Shown here: piece by piece, positions 7,858-14,849 of the stretch | Position numbering within the stretch: position 1 is the stretch's first letter | Layout: each line of letters starts with the position of its first letter | DNA from: an uncultured Bacillota bacterium | GTDB taxonomy: Bacteria; Bacillota; Limnochordia; Limnochordales; ZCTH02-B6 | Assembly (NCBI GenBank): GCA_937916565.1 | Contig: CALFSR010000149.1 | Coordinates: 1-42,426 of the forward strand | Length of the DNA: 42,426 nt | Reading direction: 5' to 3' | Program-made: the position numbers and the translations under genes | The notes under the pieces: model-generated | Database searches by the model: none | Seen by the model: only the letters and a program-made list of their open reading frames with translations | What the model was told of the DNA's origin: nothing

Positions 7858-7883
7858 TTCGGTCCCCAGTAAGGCTTTCCTGC
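7857..7883 (-). promoter_or_regulatory. Sigma-H-like promoter candidate upstream of tsaE
   Basis: Minus strand: CGGCAGGAA (AGGA at 7878-7881), 17 bases, GAAA (7857-7860). It shares the nine-base CGGCAGGAA with the LCP and beta-barrel 2 upstream regions. Assignment to sigma-H is inferred from the Bacillus consensus. Confidence 0.35.
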
Positions 7884-7906
7884 CGTCGCGTGCGGGTGTC
7901 GGAACG

Positions 7907-8659
7907 TCAACGGCCGGGGGTCGCAGGATGGACCTGCGCGTCCATGGCCGCGCGAACGAGCGCCGCGAAGAGCCGCCTCTGCGCCGGGTCGGAGCCTACC
8001 ATGAGCTCCGGGTGCCACTGCACGCCGAGGGCAAAGCGATGATCCGGGCTTTCGATGGCCTCAATGACCCCGTCAGGCGCGTGCGCCACGGCTCGGAAAC
8101 CCGGCGCCACGTCCCGCACCGCTTGGTGGTGCGAACTGTTGACCTCCGCCCAGGTCATCCCGAGGAACTCGTGAAGCCGGCTACCCTGCGCCACGGATAC
8201 GGAATGCCTCGGCAGCCGGCCGGACACCTCCCGCGAGTGCTCGATGGCGCCCGGCACTTCGCTGGGGATATCCTGGTAAAGGCTCCCGCCCGCGGCAACG
8301 TTGAGCACCTGCACCCCGCGGCAAATGCCAAGGAGCGGCAAGTCACGACGGAGAGCGATCCGTGCTGCGGTCACGTCGACGCTGTCCCACTCCCCGTCCA
8401 CGTCGCCCAGGCACGGGTGACGCTCCTGGCCGTATAGCGCAGGGTCGACGTCGATCCCGCCGATGAGCAGCAGCCCGTCGACCCGGGCCAAGGCTTCCTC
8501 CAGCAGGCGCTCGCTCCCCGTGGGGCCAACGAGCAGGGGGATGCCCCCGGCCTCCACCACGGCGCGGATGTAGGCCGCCTTCACGAACCACCGATCCTGC
8601 CCGCTGGCCCTATCGTGCCCACACGTGACGCCGATGACCGGCGCCGTCCGTTCCGTCAT
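7907..8659 (-). CDS. Class-I glutamine amidotransferase-like (peptidase C26) gamma-glutamyl hydrolase
   Basis: A PuuD/C26-type hydrolase expected to cleave gamma-glutamyl amide bonds in the cytoplasm. The 250-residue protein has the nucleophile elbow LLGICRGVQ (Cys113) and the partner pair in WHPE (His216, Glu218); GGIDVDPALYG and HQAVRDVAPG are also typical of the family. ATG at 8659 with GGAGGTGA six bases upstream; a GTG at 8689 is possible but less supported. It follows pxpC by 54 nt. Beside 5-oxoprolinase subunits, its product could be glutamate or a gamma-glutamyl-derived compound. The substrate cannot be read from sequence. Confidence 0.88.
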   Translation of the reverse strand: MTERTAPVIGVTCGHDRASGQDRWFVKAAYIRAVVEAGGIPLLVGPTGSERLLEEALARVDGLLLIGGIDVDPALYGQERHPCLGDVDGEWDSVDVTAARIALRRDLPLLGICRGVQVLNVAAGGSLYQDIPSEVPGAIEHSREVSGRLPRHSVSVAQGSRLHEFLGMTWAEVNSSHHQAVRDVAPGFRAVAHAPDGVIEAIESPDHRFALGVQWHPELMVGSDPAQRRLFAALVRAAMDAQVHPATPGR

Positions 8660-8713
8660 GACCGTCACCTCCGGAGCTCTGAGGTTCACTCGGGGTTCTC
8701 AGCTTCTCTCAAG

Positions 8714-9691
8714 TTAGTTCTCACAGCCCGCTGGCGTTCCGGTGAAGGCCGCCACCGCGGCCAATAAACCCCGGCGCTCCTCCCGGAGCCGGTGGGCCGC
8801 AGCCACGTCCACCGCCCGGAACGTCACCCGCTCGCCGGGGGCCGCCTGTCCCAAAAAGTCCAAGTCCGCGGAGATGACCGTCGCGATCTTCGCGTAACCA
8901 CCTGTCGTCTGCCGGTCGGCCAGCAGCACGATGGGCTGGCCGTCGCCGGGAACCTGGATGGAACCCGGTGCGACTCCTTCCGACAAGATGTCCGCGCCGC
9001 CGCGGTGGACAAGGCGCGGCCCGTGCAAGCGCAACCCCATGCGGTCGGACTGGGGTGTGACGCGAAACGGCGCTCCCAGCAGGCGCTCGACCGCGACCGC
9101 TCGAAACCGGTCGAGCTGAGGTCCGAGGATAACCCGCACCGGCTGGGGCAGTCCGTAACGGCGCAAATTCCTGGGAAGGGCCAAGCCGTGCCGTTGCCGC
9201 CAACCCTGGGGCAATGGACCGGCGGGGATCCGGTCGCCGATCCGGAGCGCCCGGCCGGCGAGCCCCCCAAGGCGCGCCCGGGTGTAGGTCGAGCGGCTGC
9301 CCATCACCGGCGGCACCGCGACGCCGCCGGCGCACGCAATGTACGCCCGGCAGCCAAAGCGCCGGCCCGAGAAGGCGATGACCTGCCCGGGCCGTACCCG
9401 GTGCGCCTGCCACATGGCCGCGGGCTCGCCGTCGATGCTGAACCCGAGATCCGCGCCCGTACAGGCGACGAGACCCTCGGCCATCACCTTGAGCACCGGT
9501 CCCACGAGGGTGATCTCGAGTCCAGCGGCTCCCGGCTCGTTTCCCACCAGCCCGTTGGCTGCCGCCAGGGCGAAACCGTCCAGGGCGCCGCTAGCGGGCA
9601 CGCCGAAGCGCTGGTAGCCGGGACGGCCCAGGTCCTGCACCGTCGTCCAAAGCCCCGGGAGGAGCACCTCAAAGCCGATGCGCTCTTCCAT
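8714..9691 (-). CDS. pxpC: 5-oxoprolinase subunit C (PxpC; KipA/biotin-dependent carboxyltransferase family)
   Basis: Part of the PxpABC complex that opens 5-oxoproline to glutamate with ATP. The 325-residue protein shows FEVLLPGLWTTVQDLGRPGYQRFGVPASGALD at the N-terminus, an invariant-looking start of this family, plus GGVAVPPVMGSRSTYTRARLGG and the C-terminal DILSEGVAPGSIQVPGDGQPIVLLADRQTTGGYAKIATV. ATG at 9691 with GGGAGG just upstream; a TTG at 9712 overlapping the pxpB stop is less likely. It directly follows pxpB. Subunit A (LamB/YcsF family) is not in the window. Confidence 0.94.
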   Translation of the reverse strand: MEERIGFEVLLPGLWTTVQDLGRPGYQRFGVPASGALDGFALAAANGLVGNEPGAAGLEITLVGPVLKVMAEGLVACTGADLGFSIDGEPAAMWQAHRVRPGQVIAFSGRRFGCRAYIACAGGVAVPPVMGSRSTYTRARLGGLAGRALRIGDRIPAGPLPQGWRQRHGLALPRNLRRYGLPQPVRVILGPQLDRFRAVAVERLLGAPFRVTPQSDRMGLRLHGPRLVHRGGADILSEGVAPGSIQVPGDGQPIVLLADRQTTGGYAKIATVISADLDFLGQAAPGERVTFRAVDVAAAHRLREERRGLLAAVAAFTGTPAGCEN

Positions 9692-9708
9692 CGTCCCTCC
9701 CGCCGCGC

Positions 9709-10365
9709 TCAAACCGGCACAAACCGCACTTCATCGCCGGCCTGCAAAAGGAACGGCGGATTCCGACGGGGATCCCAAAGGCGCACACCGGTGCGTCCGA
9801 TCCAGCGCCAGCCGCCCGGGCTGTCGTCGAGCGAATAGATCCCGGTCTGCCGGCCGCCGATGGCCACGGCGCCGGCGGGCAAGCTGAGCCGTGGGGTCTC
9901 CCGGCGCTCCACCGCAAGCTCCGCCGGCAAATCGCCCAGATAGCAAAAACCCGGAAGGAAGCCCAGCATGTACACGACGTAGAGCGGCGCGCTGTGGCGG
10001 GCGATGACCTCATCGGGGCTCATCCCGACCTTCGCCGCAACCCATTCGAGGTCCGGGCCATCCTCCCCACCGTAGCGCACCGGGATCTGAAATTGCCTTG
10101 CGGGCGGAAGATCGCCTGGGAGCTCATCCCCCGCCAACGCCCGCAGGGTCGCTGCGACCTTGTCGTATCCCCCCTCGCCGGGATCGTAGTACACGAGCAG
10201 CGAGGCGTACGCCGGCACGACTTCCCGCAGCCACCGGGGCTTTTCCGCCATCACTCGATGCGCCAAAGCCCGCACCCAAAGGTTGGTCTCGCGGCGGATT
10301 TCCTGGGCAAACTCGACGAGCACCGCCTCGTCGCCGGCGGGCATGATCCGGGGTGCATGTTTCAT
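9709..10365 (-). CDS. pxpB: 5-oxoprolinase subunit B (PxpB; KipI family)
   Basis: Partner of PxpC in 5-oxoprolinase; in Bacillus the KipI homologue also inhibits sporulation kinase KinA. The true start is the ATG at 10365 (MKHAPRIMPAGDEAVLVEF), giving 218 residues, normal for the family; a longer open frame upstream is antisense to mazF codons. Conserved blocks are YASLLVYYDP, QFQIPVRYGGEDGPDLEWVA and YMLGFLPGFCYLGDLPAEL, followed by RLSLPAGAVAIGGRQTGIYSLDDSPGGWRWIGRT. GGGGGAT precedes the start. It lies 23 nt after mazF. Confidence 0.94.
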   Translation of the reverse strand: MKHAPRIMPAGDEAVLVEFAQEIRRETNLWVRALAHRVMAEKPRWLREVVPAYASLLVYYDPGEGGYDKVAATLRALAGDELPGDLPPARQFQIPVRYGGEDGPDLEWVAAKVGMSPDEVIARHSAPLYVVYMLGFLPGFCYLGDLPAELAVERRETPRLSLPAGAVAIGGRQTGIYSLDDSPGGWRWIGRTGVRLWDPRRNPPFLLQAGDEVRFVPV

Positions 10366-10388
10366 TGTGGGATCCCCCGCGGGTGGCG

Positions 10389-10778
10389 TTAATCTTGCCG
10401 CGCTTCCAAACCCAAGCTGGCCGACAGCGCCTGTGCCAGGCGGGTCAACCCTTCGCCGTCCAGGCGTCCGATGCGGTTTTTGAGCCGCCGCTTGTCGATG
10501 GTCCGGATCTGCTCGAGCAGCACGACGGAATCCCGGTCCAAGTTGTAGCGGGCCGCGGGCAGTTCCACGTGCGTCGGCAAGCGGCGTTTCGCGGTGCGGG
10601 AGGTGATCGCGGCGACGATGGTGGTGGGGCTGGTGCGGTTGCCGGCGTCGTTCTGCAAAATGAGCACGGGACGCAAGCCTCCCTGCTCCGAGCCGATCAC
10701 CGGGTTTAAGTTTGCATAGAAGATGTCGCCGCGCCGGCACACGATCTCCGCCGGGCGCCGGGCTTGCTGCTTGGCCAT
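10389..10778 (-). CDS. MazF/NdoA-family endoribonuclease toxin (no antitoxin gene adjacent)
   Basis: A PemK/MazF-fold mRNA interferase of 129 residues. Visible are RRGDIFYANLNPVIGSEQGGLRPVLILQND (with the conserved Arg of GLRPVLI), NRTSPTTIVAAITSR with the catalytic-type Thr region, and DSVVLLEQIRTIDKRRL, the conserved C-terminal helix. ATG start at 10778; no strong SD is visible. A consensus sigma-A promoter lies upstream with a leader of about 50 nt. No MazE/NdoAI-like ORF occurs between that promoter and mazF or within 165 nt upstream. It reads into pxpB after 23 nt, so it seems to lead the 5-oxoprolinase transcript. Confidence 0.92.
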   Translation of the reverse strand: MAKQQARRPAEIVCRRGDIFYANLNPVIGSEQGGLRPVLILQNDAGNRTSPTTIVAAITSRTAKRRLPTHVELPAARYNLDRDSVVLLEQIRTIDKRRLKNRIGRLDGEGLTRLAQALSASLGLEARQD

Positions 10779-10834
10779 GGCGCGGTTATTGTGCCACCGC
10801 CCGCCGGAGGCGCCCCCGGGCCAGCTTTAGGGAA

Positions 10835-10864
10835 ATTATAGGCACTCGCGGGAAAGGGTGTCAA
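10835..10864 (-). promoter_or_regulatory. Consensus sigma-A promoter of mazF-pxpBC
   Basis: Minus strand: perfect TTGACA (10859-10864), 18-bp spacer, perfect TATAAT (10835-10840). Predicted start near 10828, giving a leader of about 50 nt before the mazF ATG. Both hexamers match the housekeeping consensus exactly. Confidence 0.85.
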
Positions 10865-10924
10865 TCGGCTCGCCATGCCGGGTTCTGCGCGCTTCACCTG
10901 CGGCCGCTCTACCGCCGTGTTCGC

Positions 10925-10964
10925 TTGTCAGGATACATAAAGTGTGTTATCGTTTAGCCACACT
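10925..10964 (+). promoter_or_regulatory. Promoter and putative operator of the XRE gene
   Basis: TTGTCA (10925-10930), 17 bases, TATCGT (10948-10953) is a possible sigma-A promoter. An inverted repeat AGTGTG (10941-10946) / CACACT (10959-10964) straddles its -10 box; further AGTGT/GTGTAC motifs follow before the start codon. This suits autoregulation by the XRE protein, but the link is inferred. Confidence 0.4.
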
Positions 10965-11006
10965 CAGTGTACTCGGTACAGCTTTTGTGTACAGGAGGCC
11001 ACCATC

Positions 11007-11894
11007 GTGGCTGCGGCATGGCTGACACTGCTGGGCGGCGCCGTCCGCTCCACCCTCCGCCGCTTGGGGTTGACCCAATCCGAGCTGGGCTCTCCGCTCC
11101 TGTCCAAAAGCTTTATCAGCCAGCTCGAGAAGGGAACCCTTGCGCCGTCGGTCCCATCCCTGCTCCACATCGCCCACAAGCTCAACGTCGCCCCAGCGCA
11201 ATTCATGGCCGTTGCCGACGCCCGCCAACAGGCCGACACCGTCTTTACCATGGCCGAGGCTGCCCTCATGGTGGAAGGTCCGCGAGCTGCCGACCAGTGG
11301 CTCGGTCACCTTCGGCGATTGGTGGAATGGCAGGACGCGCCGAGCAGGGCGCGGGTGGAACGCCTGACCGGGCTGCGGCTGCTAGCGGCGGGTGACCCGC
11401 CCGGCGCCGTTGCGCACCTCGAGCAGGCCCTGGCACTGCACGTTGGCGGCTCGCCCGAAACTTGCGTTACTCGACTGTGGATGGGCGAGGCGCAGTGGGC
11501 GGCGGGCCATCCCGTGGCGGCAGCCCGTACCTGGGAGATACTCATCGCCCAACTGCCGGCGCAAGGCCCTCCATCCGGTACACAGGCCGTCCTTCCTGGT
11601 CCAAACTTGACCGCCTGCCTGCGGGTCATCGGCTGGCGGCGGCTGGCAGACCTATACAACGCTATGGGCGACCAGGCTGCGGCGGCCACGGCCCTCCGCC
11701 ACGCCGACGTTCCTCCTGGACTCGTCATGGCGCTCGAGCACGGCGCCGTCATTGGACATGTCCTGTGGCTGCTGGCCCAAGAAGCGTACGGGCGCGGCGA
11801 TCTCGCCGGGGCAGACGCCGTTGCCAGGCTGGTTCCGCTGCTTTTGCTGGCTTCAGGCACATTGTCCACGATGTTCGCTGGCCGGACAAGTTGA
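11007..11894 (+). CDS. XRE-family transcriptional regulator with TPR-like C-terminal domain
   Basis: A 295-residue cytoplasmic regulator. Residues about 13-62 form an XRE/Cro helix-turn-helix (LRRLGLTQSELGS, SFISQLEKGTLAPSVPSLLHIAHKLNV). The rest is alanine-rich paired helices of the TPR kind (ADQWLGHLRRL, GDPPGAVAHLEQALALH, WAAGHPVAAARTWEIL, ADLYNAMGDQAAAATALRHA), as in peptide-sensing regulators and Bacillota XRE-TPR proteins. The GTG at 11007 has AGGAGG eight bases upstream; frames starting at 10944 would include promoter sequence. Plus strand, between divergent mazF and a convergent isomerase. The signal it senses is unknown. Confidence 0.88.
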   Translation: MAAAWLTLLGGAVRSTLRRLGLTQSELGSPLLSKSFISQLEKGTLAPSVPSLLHIAHKLNVAPAQFMAVADARQQADTVFTMAEAALMVEGPRAADQWLGHLRRLVEWQDAPSRARVERLTGLRLLAAGDPPGAVAHLEQALALHVGGSPETCVTRLWMGEAQWAAGHPVAAARTWEILIAQLPAQGPPSGTQAVLPGPNLTACLRVIGWRRLADLYNAMGDQAAAATALRHADVPPGLVMALEHGAVIGHVLWLLAQEAYGRGDLAGADAVARLVPLLLLASGTLSTMFAGRTS

Positions 11895-11920
11895 GCCGCG
11901 AGCCGGTCAGCTTCCCGGGT

Positions 11921-11956
11921 GCATAAAAGCGGCCCGTGGCCGGGCCGCTTTTATGC
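11921..11956. terminator. Bidirectional intrinsic terminator
   Basis: A perfect 15-bp inverted repeat (11921-11935 and 11942-11956) around a six-base loop, with GC-rich core and AAAA/TTTT at the base on both strands. It lies between the convergent XRE and isomerase genes. The TAA stop of the isomerase gene (11951-11953) is inside the stem. Confidence 0.9.
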
Positions 11957-13045
11957 GATAGGACCGAGTACAGCCAGTTCTTGCTTGAGGCGGTCGATGA
12001 CCCGCACCGGCGTCGGGTCGACGCCGTTCAGGAGGGCCAGATATACGCTGGTAAAGTCGCCCATGTACAAGAGGGAAAACAGGCGCGCCGTCTCCGATTC
12101 GCCGCGGGACCACACCTGCGTCACGCCCGACAGGGCGTCGGCCATAATGTCAACGGTAACCTGGATGCGCCGGTTGATCCGCGGGCCGTCGTCCCGGTCG
12201 CGCAGCACGACGAGCTCCACGAGCCGGGTCACCTCCGGCGGTATCTCCCAGCCGACGGTCTCGTTGTGGTTGAGCTCGGGGAAGGTGTTCCACCACGCGG
12301 GCGCTTTGGCATTCTCGTTGATCTGGCCCTTCCAGCGGTACGCCACGACAGCGCGCCAGGCGCCGGTGCCGTAGATGAGCGGCAGCTTGCCGTGGAACCG
12401 CAAGGCCAACTGCTTGGCCGCATTGGCGCCGGTCGGCACCTGGGGTCCGAGCTCGGCCCGCATCGCCCGGAGGACCGCAACGGTCTCCTTGAGCTCGTCT
12501 CCCTTGTTGCCGACCAGACCCGCCTGCTCCAGCACGCCCAGCAGCGGCACGAACGAGTACCCGATGGCCGCGCGGGGCGCCAAGCCGCCGGGGATCCGGA
12601 TGAGCGGCCAGCCATGCTGCTCCGCCCATCGCGCCAGCGTGCCCCCCGTAGTAATAGCCACGATGCGTGCGCCTCGCTCCGCTGCCCCCCGGCAGGCGCT
12701 GAGGGTCTCCTCCGTGTTCCCCGAGTAGCTGGAGGCAATGACGAGCGTCTCCGGCCCCACGTACGCGGGCACGTCATACTCCCGGTTCACCGCGACCGGC
12801 ACCGGGCATTCCGCCTCCACCAGCGCCTTCACCAGGTCACCGCCGATGGCGGAGCCGCCCATTCCCAAAACCACGACATTCTTGACCGCCTGAAAACCCG
12901 TCAGCGCGGCCCGCGCCACGATCTCCACGGCCTCTTCCAGCTGCTCCGGCAACTCCACCACGCGCCGGAGCATCCCGCCGGGATCCCGTGATGCTAGGGC
13001 CGCGTCATCATCAAGCACCCGTCCACTCTCTTCCTCGCGCGCCAC
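11951..13045 (-). CDS. Bifunctional phosphoglucose/phosphomannose isomerase
   Basis: Interconverts glucose-6-phosphate (and mannose-6-phosphate) with fructose-6-phosphate. The 364-residue protein has the SIS sugar-isomerase fold: GMGGSAIGGD at 61-70 and SSYSGNTEE at 105-113 are the phosphate-binding loops. The later block NAKAPAWWNTFPELNHNE and the C-terminal SLLYMGDFTSVYLALLNGVDPTPV, which supplies the family lysine/histidine region, mark the bifunctional archaeal/bacterial PGI/PMI subfamily. GTG start with AAAGGAGGG upstream. It appears to be transcribed alone. No classical PGI is seen in the window. Confidence 0.92.
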   Translation of the reverse strand: MAREEESGRVLDDDAALASRDPGGMLRRVVELPEQLEEAVEIVARAALTGFQAVKNVVVLGMGGSAIGGDLVKALVEAECPVPVAVNREYDVPAYVGPETLVIASSYSGNTEETLSACRGAAERGARIVAITTGGTLARWAEQHGWPLIRIPGGLAPRAAIGYSFVPLLGVLEQAGLVGNKGDELKETVAVLRAMRAELGPQVPTGANAAKQLALRFHGKLPLIYGTGAWRAVVAYRWKGQINENAKAPAWWNTFPELNHNETVGWEIPPEVTRLVELVVLRDRDDGPRINRRIQVTVDIMADALSGVTQVWSRGESETARLFSLLYMGDFTSVYLALLNGVDPTPVRVIDRLKQELAVLGPIA

Positions 13046-13250
13046 TCACGCGCCCTCCTTTCCTGTTGCGTCGGCAATACCCGGAGGAACTGCTCGAATG
13101 GTCTTCGACTCTTCGCCGGAAGTTCCCTCGTCAAAGGGCCACGGCGAGAAGTCGCCCGCCGCGATACCCAGGACCTCTCCCCTTCACGCGACAAGCCCCC
13201 GGGGCATGCGCCCCGGGGGCTTGCAACAAGCGACGGTAGGAACCGCCAGC
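13046..13250 (-). other. Intergenic region between beta-barrel 1 and the isomerase
   Basis: 205 nt without a supported gene. Apart from the hairpin at 13192-13223, I see the isomerase SD at its lower end and no convincing promoter hexamers for that gene. Confidence 0.4.
13192..13223 (-). terminator. Hairpin downstream of beta-barrel gene 1
   Basis: A perfect 14-bp stem (13192-13205 with 13210-13223) and four-base loop lies 28 nt after the stop of the beta-barrel gene. It is very GC-rich but followed by only a short T-poor stretch, so it may stabilise the 3' end as much as terminate. Confidence 0.6.
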
Positions 13251-14471
13251 TTAGAAGTTGATGCTGTAGCTGGCCAGCAGCGACTGAGCCGGGCCAGTCT
13301 GCTTCGCCTCGACGTGGATCTCGGAGTTGCTGGACACCGTGTAGAACAACCGGGCGCCGATGGTCGTGTCAGGAGCGGTCGTCGCCTTGTCAGCGAACGG
13401 GTTCAGGACCACCTTGTCGCTGAGCGAGAACCGAGCCTCCACCAGGAACCCGGTGTTGCCGGCCTTGGTCTCGACCTCGGCACGGCCGATGGCCTTGCCG
13501 GCGAAGGGCGCGACGCCGAACAGCGTGATGGTGGCGTCCGTGCCTTCCTTAGTTGTGTAGTTCAGACCGAAGGCAGGAGCCACGTTCTTGTACCAGGTCT
13601 CCTTCCAGGGGTCGCTCTTCCAGGGCTCACCCTCGAAGAGGTCGCCGAACGCCTGGTTGTCCGCGGAGCCGCGATACTTGAACCAGAGGCTGGTGTTCTT
13701 CTCGTGCTCCTTGTAGGACGCCGTAGCCCGCACCAGGTTCTGCTCGAACGTTGCCCGCAGAGCATAGCCCTGGGTGGTGTCTTTGTAGGTGTAGTCGCTG
13801 TAGGTGGCGCCGAGCGTCAGCGCGTCGCTGGCCTTGCCCTCGACGTCCACGGCATAGTGGCCGTTGCCGGCGAAGGAGCCGTAGATGGCCTTAACGGAAA
13901 CCACGCCGAACGCGCCGATGCCATACACCGTGTAGTTGCTGTTGGCGGTGTCGCCCAGCTTGTACTCAACACCGGTGCCCAGCGTCCAAGCATTCACGGG
14001 CGCCTGGGCGCGCAGCCGCAGGAAGTTGTCGTTGCTGACCAGCTGAGCATGCACGTCAACGTTGTTGAGCTTGCCGACCGCGCGCAGCTGATCAACGGTG
14101 CTGCCCGGGCTGCTGGCCTGGCGAATCCAGGTGAACGGCGTGTCAATGTGGCCCAGCGAGTAGTTGCGGGCGACGGTGTAGGTCCAGTTGCCGGCGGTCA
14201 GAATGCCGCGGTACCGGTTGATGCCGACCTCGACATTGCCGGTGCCGCCCCACGTGGAGCGGACGCGAGCGTCGAACTGCCAGTTGTCGCCGCTCTCGGC
14301 GAAGTCGGCGTCCACACGCAGGCTCGGCGTCAGCGCAAAGGGCCCGGTGAAGGAGGTGGCGGACTTAGCTTCCAGCTTGAGGTTGCCCGAAATCGTCGGG
14401 GCGTTGGCGGCCAGGGAGGAGCCAGCAATCGCGAGCACCAGCACCATGGCCAGCACGAGAGACTTCCGCAT
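13251..14471 (-). CDS. Putative outer-membrane beta-barrel (porin-like) protein 1
   Basis: A 406-residue secreted protein. Residues 1-21 form a signal peptide (MRKSLVLAMVLVLAIAGSSLA, AN cut). The remainder is built of short alternating hydrophobic/polar strands rich in Gly, Tyr, Trp, Asn and Thr, such as NWQFDARVRSTWGG, ALRATFEQNLVRATASYKE and TIGARLFYTVSSNSEIHVEAKQ. It ends in ASYSINF; a C-terminal Phe is the classical outer-membrane barrel signal read by BamA. Upstream frame extends further but ATG 14471 with AGGGGG is the clear start. No SLH domain, so it is not an OmpM-type tether. Its leader is about 225 nt. Family not recognised; the porin role is inferred from architecture. Confidence 0.75.
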   Translation of the reverse strand: MRKSLVLAMVLVLAIAGSSLAANAPTISGNLKLEAKSATSFTGPFALTPSLRVDADFAESGDNWQFDARVRSTWGGTGNVEVGINRYRGILTAGNWTYTVARNYSLGHIDTPFTWIRQASSPGSTVDQLRAVGKLNNVDVHAQLVSNDNFLRLRAQAPVNAWTLGTGVEYKLGDTANSNYTVYGIGAFGVVSVKAIYGSFAGNGHYAVDVEGKASDALTLGATYSDYTYKDTTQGYALRATFEQNLVRATASYKEHEKNTSLWFKYRGSADNQAFGDLFEGEPWKSDPWKETWYKNVAPAFGLNYTTKEGTDATITLFGVAPFAGKAIGRAEVETKAGNTGFLVEARFSLSDKVVLNPFADKATTAPDTTIGARLFYTVSSNSEIHVEAKQTGPAQSLLASYSINF

Positions 14472-14849
14472 TTCGTAAATCCCCCTCAGTTGTTCAGTTG
14501 ATGTGTGTTTGCCGGACAGGCAACAACCGGGAGGAGCCTCGTGCAAAGTGTCCGTGTTTCCTTTGCCCTTGTCCTCCGAGCGTTGCCGCGATCGCGCCGC
14601 CGTCCGTGCCGTCGGCCAACTGTGGGGTACACCTCCTTTCTTGCCGCGGCTTGCGGGGCTGCGATCCGTCCAGTGCCCATTATGGGGCATGTATGGCCTC
14701 TTATTCTATCTGCTGGGAGTTTCTCCTTCTATTCCCACGGGAGCTTTGCAAATTTTTTCGCGCGCGGCGCGGGTGCACAAGGGGATTCCGCGGCTTGGAG
14801 AGGAGGATTCGGGCGGCCAAGGAACTGATCCGTCCGAGTTGTTGCTCGA
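14472..14849 (-). other. Leader and promoter region of beta-barrel gene 1
   Basis: 378 nt without a supported gene between the MacB permease stop and beta-barrel 1. It holds a sigma-H-like promoter (14703-14729), a small TGCCC/GGGCA hairpin just after the predicted start, and a strong AAAGGAGGTG (14630-14639) 160 nt before the ATG with no ATG or GTG at proper spacing; a TTG follows at 14 nt. Confidence 0.45.
14703..14729 (-). promoter_or_regulatory. Sigma-H-like promoter of beta-barrel gene 1
   Basis: Minus strand: GAAGGAGAA (AGGA at 14724-14727), 17 bases, ATAGAAT (GAAT at 14703-14706). This fits the Bacillus sigma-H pattern RnAGGAwWW-N11-RnnGAAT well. No comparable sigma-A hexamers were seen in the leader. 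Confidence 0.45.

Noticed and set aside
10366..10740. N-terminal extension making a 343-residue pxpB product
   Set aside because: The extra part is in another frame of mazF; ATG 10365 with a binding site gives the normal 218-residue PxpB.
14537..14662. TTG-started leader peptide after the AAAGGAGGTG of beta-barrel 1
   Set aside because: The TTG is too far from the SD-like element and nothing similar exists in the beta-barrel 2 leader.
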